From the NCBI RefSeq assembly GCF_022378355.1, contig NZ_JAKMAJ010000012.1, positions 1 to 64,000 of the forward strand: a stretch of 64,000 nucleotides of DNA. The letters are read 5' to 3'. The notes under the pieces were generated by a model, which saw only the letters and a list, made by a program, of their open reading frames with translations, made no database searches and was not told where the DNA came from. The position numbers and the translations under genes are program-made. The stretch is from Brenneria bubanii. Lineage in GTDB: Bacteria; Pseudomonadota; Gammaproteobacteria; Enterobacterales; Enterobacteriaceae. Below are positions 16,757-23,876 of the stretch, piece by piece (the first letter of the stretch is position 1; each line of letters begins with the position of its first letter).

Positions 16757-16885
16757 CATCAGGCGCTTCTCTCAGGTCGTGAAGCATTTTGTGCAGGCGA
16801 AAACTTACACCCGTGGCAACAAGGCAGAAAGGGAAAACTGTTTTTTGCTTTTATAGAGTTGTTTGTTGATTTTTTCGTCATTTTA
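16757..16885 (+). repeat. Block duplicated at about 34175-34295
   Basis: CAGGTCGTGAAGCATTTTGTGC and flanking bases match CAGGTCATGAAGCATTTTGTGC near 34192. Similarity continues through the AAAACTG-TT-TTTTGCTTTT and GTTGATTTT segments. In one frame both copies would read a short VKHFV / MKHFV peptide, but neither is a convincing gene. Confidence 0.5.
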
Positions 16886-16972
16886 TGAATGTAAAGCTGC
16901 CGCGCTTCGCTTGCCTTCTCCCGTCCCGTTATCCGCGTTCGCCGATAATGGGACGGGAGAGGTTGTTTTACT

Positions 16973-17194
16973 TTAGCGTTCTTCGGGATTGCGGTAACGG
17001 GAAGGCCAGATTTCCGCAGGCGAAACGCCTAGCGCTTCAGCAATCAGCCGTTCTCCCTTGGGCCAGTGTTTTGTCAGCGCATTCGCCAGCGTGGAAGAGG
17101 CCAGCCCTGCGTTACGCGAAACCGCCGCCAGCGAATTTCCCCGCTTTTTCAGCGCCGCAATAATATCGGCGGAATGCCAGTCCTGTTGATTCAT
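16973..17194 (-). CDS. Ner/SfsB-like helix-turn-helix regulator
   Basis: A 73-aa protein matching the Ner/Nlp family: QQDWHSADIIAALKKRGNSL, LAAVSRNAGLASSTLANAL and the ending EALGVSPAEIWPSRY are diagnostic. These are Mu-type repressors that control early phage or island genes. Its ATG overlaps the stop of the upstream gene at 17191-17194, so the two are co-translated. In this island it may repress its own operon or recombinase expression. The interval 16200-16972 upstream of the recombinase carries only repeats and the block shared with 34178. Confidence 0.85.
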   Translation of the reverse strand: MNQQDWHSADIIAALKKRGNSLAAVSRNAGLASSTLANALTKHWPKGERLIAEALGVSPAEIWPSRYRNPEER

Positions 17195-17652
17195 ACCGCC
17201 TCCTCATTAATACATTTCACACCATCCGCTGTACGTATCCAGCGCGGGGCTTTCAGTTCAGAAGCAAAGTAATCAACCAGTTCCGCCAGAAGCCAGCGCA
17301 ATTGTTCTTCCGCTTGTGGCGGAAACATCCGGCAAAGCAGAAGCTGAGTCAGGGTAAAACAGTAATCGCAAAGAGTATCCGCATCAGGGGCAAAACGAGG
17401 AGAGTTTGTGGGCAAGGTATCAACGGTCAGGCTGTCTATCAGGTGAGGCGGAATGGGATCGCTTAGGCCCGGTTTCAGCAGCGCAAGACCGGCGGCAAGC
17501 CGACCGCAGAGAGCCATCTTCAGCGCCGGATCGTAGCATTCCGCCTGAGTATCTGCGCACTTTTCACAATGCTCGGCCAGCACGGTAAAATCTGTATCGG
17601 CATTAAAAGGGTGGGTAAGTAACGGGTGAGTCTGGTTGAGGGTTGTAGCCAT
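17191..17652 (-). CDS. Hypothetical island protein, Cys-containing
   Basis: A 153-aa protein with several cysteines in the first two thirds (HCEKCADTQAECYDP, LCDYCFTLTQLLLC) and a helical, Trp-containing C-terminus (RWLLAELVDYFASEL). The CxxC pairs could bind a metal, though spacing does not match a known zinc finger. It is the first gene of a two-gene operon with the Ner-like regulator (4-nt overlap). No function is known; similar genes accompany Ner-like regulators in prophage-like islands. Confidence 0.6.
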   Translation of the reverse strand: MATTLNQTHPLLTHPFNADTDFTVLAEHCEKCADTQAECYDPALKMALCGRLAAGLALLKPGLSDPIPPHLIDSLTVDTLPTNSPRFAPDADTLCDYCFTLTQLLLCRMFPPQAEEQLRWLLAELVDYFASELKAPRWIRTADGVKCINEEAV

Positions 17653-17823
17653 AATGGCAGCCTCCAGTGAGAAGTTAACTTATAACCACCACCAGAGGTT
17701 CCAATCTCAGGGTGGTGGACTGAACGGGGTTGGAACTACCGGCCTCACTGAAACCGGCGCACCTTGCGGTGCCCCCGCCCAGCCCACCATAATTTGGGTG
17801 TAGCTAAACGCGCGACATAAAAA

Positions 17824-17842
17824 AAGACGCGTTGGCGTCTCG
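17824..17842. terminator. Possible terminator hairpin
   Basis: AGACGC-GTTG-GCGTCT preceded by a run of A, which would serve as a T-run for leftward transcripts. It lies in the 17653-17913 interval, where I see otherwise only A+T-poor repeats and no gene. Confidence 0.45.
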
Positions 17843-17913
17843 TCGCCAGTGAGGTTCATCGGGGTTCCAATCCCGGCACCTGATTTTGCAGGTGCGGGTA
17901 AAAGATATCGCGA

Positions 17914-18123
17914 TCAATAATTGACAGCAAGAAATTTTACATCCAGCGGAGGTTGCAAACCACATTGACCATAATCTGATCTGCCATGTTTATAAAAATA
18001 CCCGGAAACTGTCGACTTACCTGAGCCGTTTTGTCCATAGATAAGAGTGACATACTTCCTCAAATCAAACTCTACTGGTTTTTCGCCCTGGTAGCTGCGA
18101 GCGCCGTGGATAGAGAGATAGTC
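17914..18123 (-). pseudogene. P-loop ATPase fragment (SMC/AAA_13-like), 5' and 3' truncated
   Basis: Reading leftward, about 70 codons encode HDYLSIHGARSYQGEKPVEF, then a Walker A motif LIYGQNGSGKST, then unrelated residues to a TGA at 17914. The N-terminal pattern is that of large SMC-like defence ATPases (RloC/PrrC or AAA_13 type), where the hydrophobic strand precedes GxNGSGKS. There is no start codon (in-frame TGA just upstream) and nothing after the P-loop, so it is a relic. It shows that another defence ATPase once occupied this slot. Too short for the usual gene finders. Confidence 0.6.
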
Positions 18124-18127
18124 ATGC

Positions 18128-18205
18128 TGTACCCGTCATACTTCAAGCTGCAGGTGCGTTGGCTACGCTCAGTCACCCGAATCACTTACTTGAGGTATGC
18201 CCTAT
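18128..18205. repeat. Dispersed intergenic repeat
   Basis: The stretch beginning ACCCGTCATACTTCAAGCTG and continuing GGTGCGTTGGCTACGCTC resembles a high-copy intergenic repeat that I remember from Pectobacterium, Photorhabdus and related genomes. It directly abuts the broken ATPase and may have mediated its truncation. Recognition is from memory only. Confidence 0.45.
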
Positions 18206-18292
18206 GCCCTACAACAAGCCGATTGGCTGACAGTTGCTGCCCGATACATTCAAAAATTATAATCATATTATAATAGCTACTGACATCATCAT

Positions 18293-18316
18293 CCTTGTAT
18301 TCCATGTTATACAAGG
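18293..18316. promoter_or_regulatory. Candidate AbiEi operator
   Basis: CCTTGTAT (18293-18300) and ATACAAGG (18309-18316) form a perfect 8-bp inverted repeat with an 8-nt spacer, 49 bp before the AbiEi-like start. A+T-rich ATTATAAT boxes (18256-18263, 18267-18274) just upstream could supply the promoter. AbiEi antitoxins autorepress by binding inverted repeats in this position. Confidence 0.55.
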
Positions 18317-18364
18317 AGTATGATAAATTCACATATAAATTAAAACGTCAGTACAGGATAATAA

Positions 18365-18982
18365 ATGTCCGTTGCCGCCCTGGCCCGCCAGCGGGTACAC
18401 CGCATGAAGCGTGGTGTACCATTTTCCATCAGCGGATTTTATTCGCTGGGAAGCCGTGCGTCGGTGCAACAGGCAATGAGTCGTCTGGTAAAAGAAGGTC
18501 TGCTGGTCCGGGTTGAGCGCGGTTTCTACTCACGGCCGAAACCGTTGAGGAACATCCCCTCTGTTAAGGTTGTTGCCAGCGCCAATGATGTTGCCGCAGC
18601 ATGGGCAAAAGAACGCGGCTACAAAATCGCCCTTCAGGGACTGGAAGCCGCTTACCGGTTGGGGCTGCAAACGCAGGCTCCGGTTAAACGCATCTACTGG
18701 TCCAACGGTCCTACGCGAGAATTCCGTGTCGGCAATGAGTTAGTACGGATCCAGCATAAATCAGCAAGCCGGTTACGTTGGCTGAACCGGCCTGAAGGAG
18801 AGTTGATGCGCGGTTTGCTGAGTCTGAATCAGGAACATACCCTCCCGGAAACGCTGAAGAATGCTTTCCATCGGCTGAGCATCCCGTCCGCTAAAGCGCG
18901 ACAGATTGCCGGAAAATTAATGAATGAGCCTGCGCTTCATGCGTGGCGCTTGCAGCTTATGACGCTGCAAAAGGCGCTCTGA
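18365..18982 (+). CDS. abiEi: AbiEi-type antitoxin / DUF6088 protein
   Basis: A 205-aa protein with an N-terminal winged helix (residues about 18-60: SISGFYSLGSRASVQQAMSR then LVRVERGFYSRPKPL), the arrangement of AbiEi and DUF6088 proteins. The C-terminal domain has GYKIALQGLEAAYRLGLQT and RIYWSNGP, also typical. It would neutralise the following nucleotidyltransferase and repress the promoter; type IV-style toxin-antitoxin, phage abortive infection. Its TGA overlaps the ATG of the next gene at 18982. A palindromic operator candidate lies upstream. Confidence 0.82.
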   Translation: MSVAALARQRVHRMKRGVPFSISGFYSLGSRASVQQAMSRLVKEGLLVRVERGFYSRPKPLRNIPSVKVVASANDVAAAWAKERGYKIALQGLEAAYRLGLQTQAPVKRIYWSNGPTREFRVGNELVRIQHKSASRLRWLNRPEGELMRGLLSLNQEHTLPETLKNAFHRLSIPSAKARQIAGKLMNEPALHAWRLQLMTLQKAL

Positions 18983-20049
18983 TGAACATTTTCGATTATT
19001 ATCGGAGCGCATCACAACGCCGCGAGCTTCAGGAAATCCTCTCTTACGCTGCACAGCAGCATCCCTCCGGGCTGGGAGCCAGCTTTCTGGAAAAGGATCT
19101 CTGGGTAACGGAGATCCTTCGGCTGCTTTTTAATAAGGATCTGCTGGGTGGTTTATCTGTCGCGTTTAAAGGCGGAACGGCGTTAAGCAAATGCTGGAAC
19201 GTGATCGAGCGCTTTTCTGAAGATATCGATCTTTCTGTTCACTGGGCAGATCTGGCGGGTCACTCAGAAGAGGAAGAACAACAGGCTTGGGAGCAAAGCA
19301 CGCGGAATAACAGCCAAAATCGTCGGTTCAGAGAGCAGCAGCAAGCTCGCTTAACAGAATGGACAAGAGCTCTGGTAGAACGGCTAAATCAACGCCTTCA
19401 GGTTTATGAAATTCCAGGCCTTGAAGCAGAAATAGAACCCGACAGCGGCGGTGAAAAAGTAGATATCTATTTTCCACGGGTGAAGGAAGATAGTATGGCT
19501 TATCAACGCGATCATATTCTGCTGGAATTTGGCGGGCGAAATCGTGGTAAACCAGCCGATCTGATGCCTGTAGTGAGCTACCTGTCCGCGATTGTAGGAA
19601 TGGATGCACTTCAGCTACCTACCGCGACCGTAAATGCTTATGACACCGGTTATATTCTTTGGGAAAAACTAACGGCGCTGCACCAGTTCTGTACGCAAAC
19701 CAGAGCACCAAACCCGGAGCGGCTGGCGCGCCACTGGTACGATGTGGATTGTCTGCTGCGTAATGATTTCGCCAGTCCGTATGAAACGCTGGAGGCAATG
19801 CATGATGTGGTTGAGATGAAGCAACGCCGCTGGTTTGTTCCGGGCGTTGATTTTACTCAGGTCACTGTCGGAAAATTGCTTCTGGTGCCTGATGACGCTA
19901 AACGGTTCGCAGCAATCTTAGGGGATCACCAGACGGCTGTTGAAGGTGGGATGTTTTTTCGTCAACCTGATGGATTTGCTGAAATTGCTAACCGTCTTCG
20001 CCATGTTCAGGATGAAATCAATTATTTTATGCGAGATTCGCGGACGTAA
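18982..20049 (+). CDS. abiEii: AbiEii-type nucleotidyltransferase toxin
   Basis: A 355-aa AbiEii-family protein. I chose the ATG at 18982 (MNIFDYYRSASQRRELQE) because it overlaps the antitoxin stop; a longer frame from 18943 lies inside the antitoxin gene. Nucleotidyltransferase motifs are present: FKGGTALSKCW followed by FSEDIDLSV, with the paired acidic residues of the DNA polymerase beta fold, and a Lys-containing C-terminal region (GYILWEKLTALHQFC). AbiEii/MenT-type toxins add nucleotides to tRNA or related targets to stop growth. The pair is complete and looks functional. Confidence 0.87.
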   Translation: MNIFDYYRSASQRRELQEILSYAAQQHPSGLGASFLEKDLWVTEILRLLFNKDLLGGLSVAFKGGTALSKCWNVIERFSEDIDLSVHWADLAGHSEEEEQQAWEQSTRNNSQNRRFREQQQARLTEWTRALVERLNQRLQVYEIPGLEAEIEPDSGGEKVDIYFPRVKEDSMAYQRDHILLEFGGRNRGKPADLMPVVSYLSAIVGMDALQLPTATVNAYDTGYILWEKLTALHQFCTQTRAPNPERLARHWYDVDCLLRNDFASPYETLEAMHDVVEMKQRRWFVPGVDFTQVTVGKLLLVPDDAKRFAAILGDHQTAVEGGMFFRQPDGFAEIANRLRHVQDEINYFMRDSRT

Positions 20050-20228
20050 CCTCTCATCTTCAGTTCCCCTGCCGTATGGCATAATCCTGCTGAATAATGC
20101 GTTTTTTATGCTTGTACTCCAGCCCAGTCGCGCTATGATTTTACGATCTATCTTCCAGTTTTATGCTTGCCGCCTTTGCCGATGGTAGAATAATGCCGGG
20201 AAGCGTCATCAGCGATTAAGGGCACGGA
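20050..20228 (+). promoter_or_regulatory. Leader of the five-gene defence-like operon
   Basis: A 179-bp non-coding interval between the AbiEii stop and the TerB-domain gene. It must carry the operon promoter if the operon is not read through from abiE. I see A+T-rich candidate -10 boxes (TAGAAT near 20187) but no clean promoter, operator or terminator. AAGGG lies about 7 nt before the start at 20229. Confidence 0.35.
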
Positions 20229-22556
20229 ATGGGCTTCTGGATATTTGTTATTGCACTGGCTGTTATCTGGTTTCTGTTTTCCAAAAAGAAAAAGTCGCCG
20301 CCCCCCAGAATAAACAGCAAAAACATCAGCCCAATAAATAATACGTCACGACAAAAATCTCTCAATAAGCCAACCAATAGCGTAGCAAGTATGCATTCTC
20401 AGGCATCCGATGATGACGAACTGGCAACCTTTACTTTCGTTAATGGGCAGACCGTTGAATACAGCACCAGCCGCGAACAGTCACGAGAAACCGCAGCCCG
20501 GCGCAATATCACGCCAGCGCGATGGGTCAAACCGGGAGAAAGCGTTACAATTCAAAATGTCGTCATTAATCACGGTAATTTTTATTTCGGCGGACAGTTA
20601 AAAACATATTCATCAGGAGAATATGGCTATCTTTATAACGATGGTTCCGACGCTTCTCTGGTTAATGATGCTTTACCCATCGAGTATATTTCACGACATT
20701 ATCAGGATGGGTCTCTGGGATACTGGCCCAGCTTTGCCACTCTCTCTCCTCGCTGTCGCGGCGCCTATCTTGACTGGCTGGCAAGCGACCGCAGCGATGC
20801 AAGCAGTCCTGTTGGTTATGTTTTTATCTATTTTTACGGTCTTGAGCGCCGCATACTGGCAGATGGCACACAAGAAGCTATTTCTGACAATGAATTCAAA
20901 GCGTTATTTGAAGAAATATCCCGCCTGAGAACCGTGTTTCAGGCGAGCGGTTCCTTCCGGCATTATGCAACACAGTTGCTGGAAATGATGATTATTCTCA
21001 GACCAACGCTCCTTTCGATAAACAGTGAAAACGAATATTTCTCGTCGAGGAGTTCATTACTATTCAGACTTAATCTGTCTACTACGGTTGATAAAGGACA
21101 ACCTGTTTCCGCCGATCTGGCACTGGCATGGCTACACTATTTTCCTGACTACACACTGCGCACGCCTGCCCGTCGATGTCATTCTGAATTTTCTGCGTTA
21201 TTCAAACAGCGCTATACACAAAAATATGGTGACGGTATTGTCGTCAAAGCCAATAAAACACGGTTGCATTTAAGCTATACACCAGCCAGCGGTACGCTCC
21301 GGGAGATCCAAGTCAAAAAACAGATGGACCTCCCCGATCCAAGCGTTTTAAAAGCACCGATTCAGAAATTGATCCCCATTGCAGAATCCTGCATCAACGC
21401 CCTGGATGCCTATAGCCGCTATCTTGGTAAAAAAGATGCATCAGGAAGCGATGTCGCCGCCATCATGCTTCTCCCCGATGAAATCCTGACCGAAGATGCA
21501 GAACACATGTTCGCTGAATTTAAACACTGGGCAGATGAGAGGATCCGTGAGAATTCAGGGCTGGCAACAGTTGCTGGTTTCTGGGCCAGACTGGATATGC
21601 CTGTGCCAGATAAGATCAATAAAAAAGAAGCCGAGCTGATGCAAAATTTCGCCAAGCGAGCAGGCTACGGCATTGCACCGGATATGCGCTATCACCTTGT
21701 CAGGCCAGAGCCAGAAGGTAATCTTGTTTTATTTCCAGAAGGGCACGCTGAATTCTACATACCATCTGCGGAATTTACGTCAGTCTCCGTGGCGCTTCGG
21801 TTGGGCGCAATGATTGCACAAATGGACAAGCGTGTGGACGTCGCTGAACAGGCTGCACTGGAGAGAACGATTGATCATAACGACACGTTGTCGCCGACTG
21901 AAAAACGCTCGCTGCACGCCTACCTTACCTGGCGACTCAATACGCCTGCAAGTCAGGCCGGTCTGAAAGGCAAAATCGAGCAACTCAGCAATAAAGAAAA
22001 GTCCACTATTGGCAACGTTATTATTAACGTCGCCTGTGCAGATGGAAAAATCGATCCGGCTGAGATTAAGCAACTGGAAAAAATTTACGCCAGCCTCGGT
22101 CTGGACAGCAGTACCGTCACCAGCGATATCCACCGCCTGTCAACCGCAGAAACAACCTCGACAGCTAGGTTACAAACCACATCAGAGACGAGCGGCACGT
22201 TTTCTCTTGATGAACGGACCCTTGCCCGTCACGAGTCCGACACAACAGACGTACGTCAGTTGCTGAGCACCATCTTTGCCGAAGATGAACCCGCAAACGA
22301 ACCACCAGCAGAGATCCCGTCACATACTGGCACGGGTCTCGATGAAGCACATCACCAGCTCTACCTGCGTTTGCTGGAAAAAGAACGCTGGGCGCGAAAC
22401 GAAGTCGCTGAGCTATGTCAGTCGCTTAATTTGATGGTGAGCGGCGCGATTGAGGCGATTAATGACTGGTCTTATGAACAGGTTGATGCCCCGGTACTTG
22501 ATGATGACGGTGATATTTACGTTGACCTAGAAATAGCACAAGAACTCAAAGGATAA
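20229..22556 (+). CDS. TerB-domain membrane-anchored protein (first gene of defence operon)
   Basis: A 775-aa protein. Residues 3-17 form one membrane segment (IFVIALAVIWFLF) followed by KKKK, so the bulk faces the cytoplasm. After a disordered linker comes a TerB_N-like domain (about 60-300, with GNFYFGG and LYNDGSDASLVNDALPI). Near residues 590-640 a TerB-type helical domain is visible (IGNVIINVACADGKIDPAEIK), with the acidic metal-binding pattern of TerB, then a TerB_C-like tail (WARNEVAELCQSLNLMVSGAIEAINDW). Such tripartite TerB proteins occur in multi-gene stress/defence clusters, not in tellurite export. The gene ends 3 nt before the ATPase start. Scaffold or membrane sensor is an inference. 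Confidence 0.75.
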   Translation: MGFWIFVIALAVIWFLFSKKKKSPPPRINSKNISPINNTSRQKSLNKPTNSVASMHSQASDDDELATFTFVNGQTVEYSTSREQSRETAARRNITPARWVKPGESVTIQNVVINHGNFYFGGQLKTYSSGEYGYLYNDGSDASLVNDALPIEYISRHYQDGSLGYWPSFATLSPRCRGAYLDWLASDRSDASSPVGYVFIYFYGLERRILADGTQEAISDNEFKALFEEISRLRTVFQASGSFRHYATQLLEMMIILRPTLLSINSENEYFSSRSSLLFRLNLSTTVDKGQPVSADLALAWLHYFPDYTLRTPARRCHSEFSALFKQRYTQKYGDGIVVKANKTRLHLSYTPASGTLREIQVKKQMDLPDPSVLKAPIQKLIPIAESCINALDAYSRYLGKKDASGSDVAAIMLLPDEILTEDAEHMFAEFKHWADERIRENSGLATVAGFWARLDMPVPDKINKKEAELMQNFAKRAGYGIAPDMRYHLVRPEPEGNLVLFPEGHAEFYIPSAEFTSVSVALRLGAMIAQMDKRVDVAEQAALERTIDHNDTLSPTEKRSLHAYLTWRLNTPASQAGLKGKIEQLSNKEKSTIGNVIINVACADGKIDPAEIKQLEKIYASLGLDSSTVTSDIHRLSTAETTSTARLQTTSETSGTFSLDERTLARHESDTTDVRQLLSTIFAEDEPANEPPAEIPSHTGTGLDEAHHQLYLRLLEKERWARNEVAELCQSLNLMVSGAIEAINDWSYEQVDAPVLDDDGDIYVDLEIAQELKG

Positions 22557-22559
22557 CTT

Positions 22560-23876
22560 ATGTCTGGCATTCGCATTCGTCTCAAAGAAAGAGACGCCAT
22601 TATTCAATCACTAAAGTCAGGCGTTACGCCTAAAATCGGCATTCAGCATATTCAGGTTGGCCGGGTCAACGAGATAAAAGCACTGTATCAGGATATTGAG
22701 CGCATCACCGATGGAGGCGCGGGATTCCGTCTGATTATCGGGGAATACGGTTCAGGTAAGACGTTCTTTTTAAGCGTTGTGCGTTCGATTGCGTTAGAGA
22801 AAAAGCTGGTAACGGTCAACGCGGATTTATCCCCGGATCGCCGTATCCACGCGACCGGCGGACAGGCGCGAAACCTCTATTCTGAGCTGATGAAAAATCT
22901 ATCCACCCGAAATAAACCAGATGGTAATGCTTTATTAAGCGTGGTTGAGCGCTTTATTACAGAAGCCAGAAAAGAAGCAGAAACGACAAACACACCGGTT
23001 CCGGCAATTATTCACCAAAAGCTCGCAGCCCTATCCGATATGGTTGGCGGTTATGATTTCGCCAAAGTCATTGAATGTTACTGGCAGGGCCATGAGCAGG
23101 ATAATGAGACGCTAAAATCGAATGCTATCCGTTGGCTGAGAGGTGAATACACGACGAAAACCGACGCACGTAACGATCTGGGTGTGCGCACAATTATCTC
23201 TGATGCATCTTTCTACGATTCGTTAAAGCTGATGAGTCTGTTTGTCCGTCACGCCGGGTATGCCGGTCTGTTGGTGAATCTGGATGAAATGGTCAATCTG
23301 TATAAGCTTAGTAATACGCAGGCCCGGGTTGCTAATTATGAACAGATACTGCGTATTCTGAATGACTGTCTACAAGGAACGGCTGAATATATCGGCTTTT
23401 TACTCGGCGGCACGCCGGAGTTCCTGTTCGATCCGCGTAAAGGGTTATATAGCTACGAAGCGCTCCAGTCACGGCTGGCGGAAAACAGCTTTGCTCAGCG
23501 AGCAGGGGTGATTGATTACTCATCCCCTTCCTTGCATTTAGCCAGCTTGACGCCGGAAGAGCTCTACATCCTGTTGAAAAACCTTCGTCACGTTTATTCC
23601 GGCGGCGATGTAGATAACTATCTGGTTCCTGATGATGCGTTGACGGCATTCTTACGCCACTGTAGCAATACCATCGGCGATGCCTATTTCCGTACGCCAC
23701 GGAACACGATTAAAGCATTTCTGGATATGCTCGCCGTGCTGGAACAAAACCCGTCCATTGAATGGTCACAGTTGATTACCGGTGTCGCTATCGCAGAGGA
23801 AAAACCCAGCGATATGGATGAGATTAGTTCGCCAGAGGATGCCGATGAGGACGGACTGACCGATTTCAGATTATGA
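22560..23876 (+). CDS. P-loop ATPase, BrxD-like (DUF2791 type)
   Basis: A 438-aa ATP-binding protein. Walker A GEYGSGKTFF lies near residue 62, Walker B GLLVNLDEMVNLYKL near residue 240, and a sensor-like GFLLGGTPEFL near residue 283. The opening RLKERDAIIQSLKSGVTPKIG and VGRVNEIKALYQDIE match BrxD/DUF2791-type ATPases that travel with Lhr-like helicases in type 2 BREX and other clusters. A cytosolic AAA+-like motor or switch is implied. AAAGGA inside the end of the previous gene serves as ribosome binding site; the stop overlaps the helicase start (ATGA). BrxD assignment is from memory of motifs and gene order. Confidence 0.75.
   Translation: MSGIRIRLKERDAIIQSLKSGVTPKIGIQHIQVGRVNEIKALYQDIERITDGGAGFRLIIGEYGSGKTFFLSVVRSIALEKKLVTVNADLSPDRRIHATGGQARNLYSELMKNLSTRNKPDGNALLSVVERFITEARKEAETTNTPVPAIIHQKLAALSDMVGGYDFAKVIECYWQGHEQDNETLKSNAIRWLRGEYTTKTDARNDLGVRTIISDASFYDSLKLMSLFVRHAGYAGLLVNLDEMVNLYKLSNTQARVANYEQILRILNDCLQGTAEYIGFLLGGTPEFLFDPRKGLYSYEALQSRLAENSFAQRAGVIDYSSPSLHLASLTPEELYILLKNLRHVYSGGDVDNYLVPDDALTAFLRHCSNTIGDAYFRTPRNTIKAFLDMLAVLEQNPSIEWSQLITGVAIAEEKPSDMDEISSPEDADEDGLTDFRL

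Noticed and set aside
20229-22556. Tellurite resistance function for the TerB-domain gene
   Set aside because: No terZACDEF genes nearby and the protein has the three-part TerB_N/TerB/TerB_C layout found in helicase clusters.
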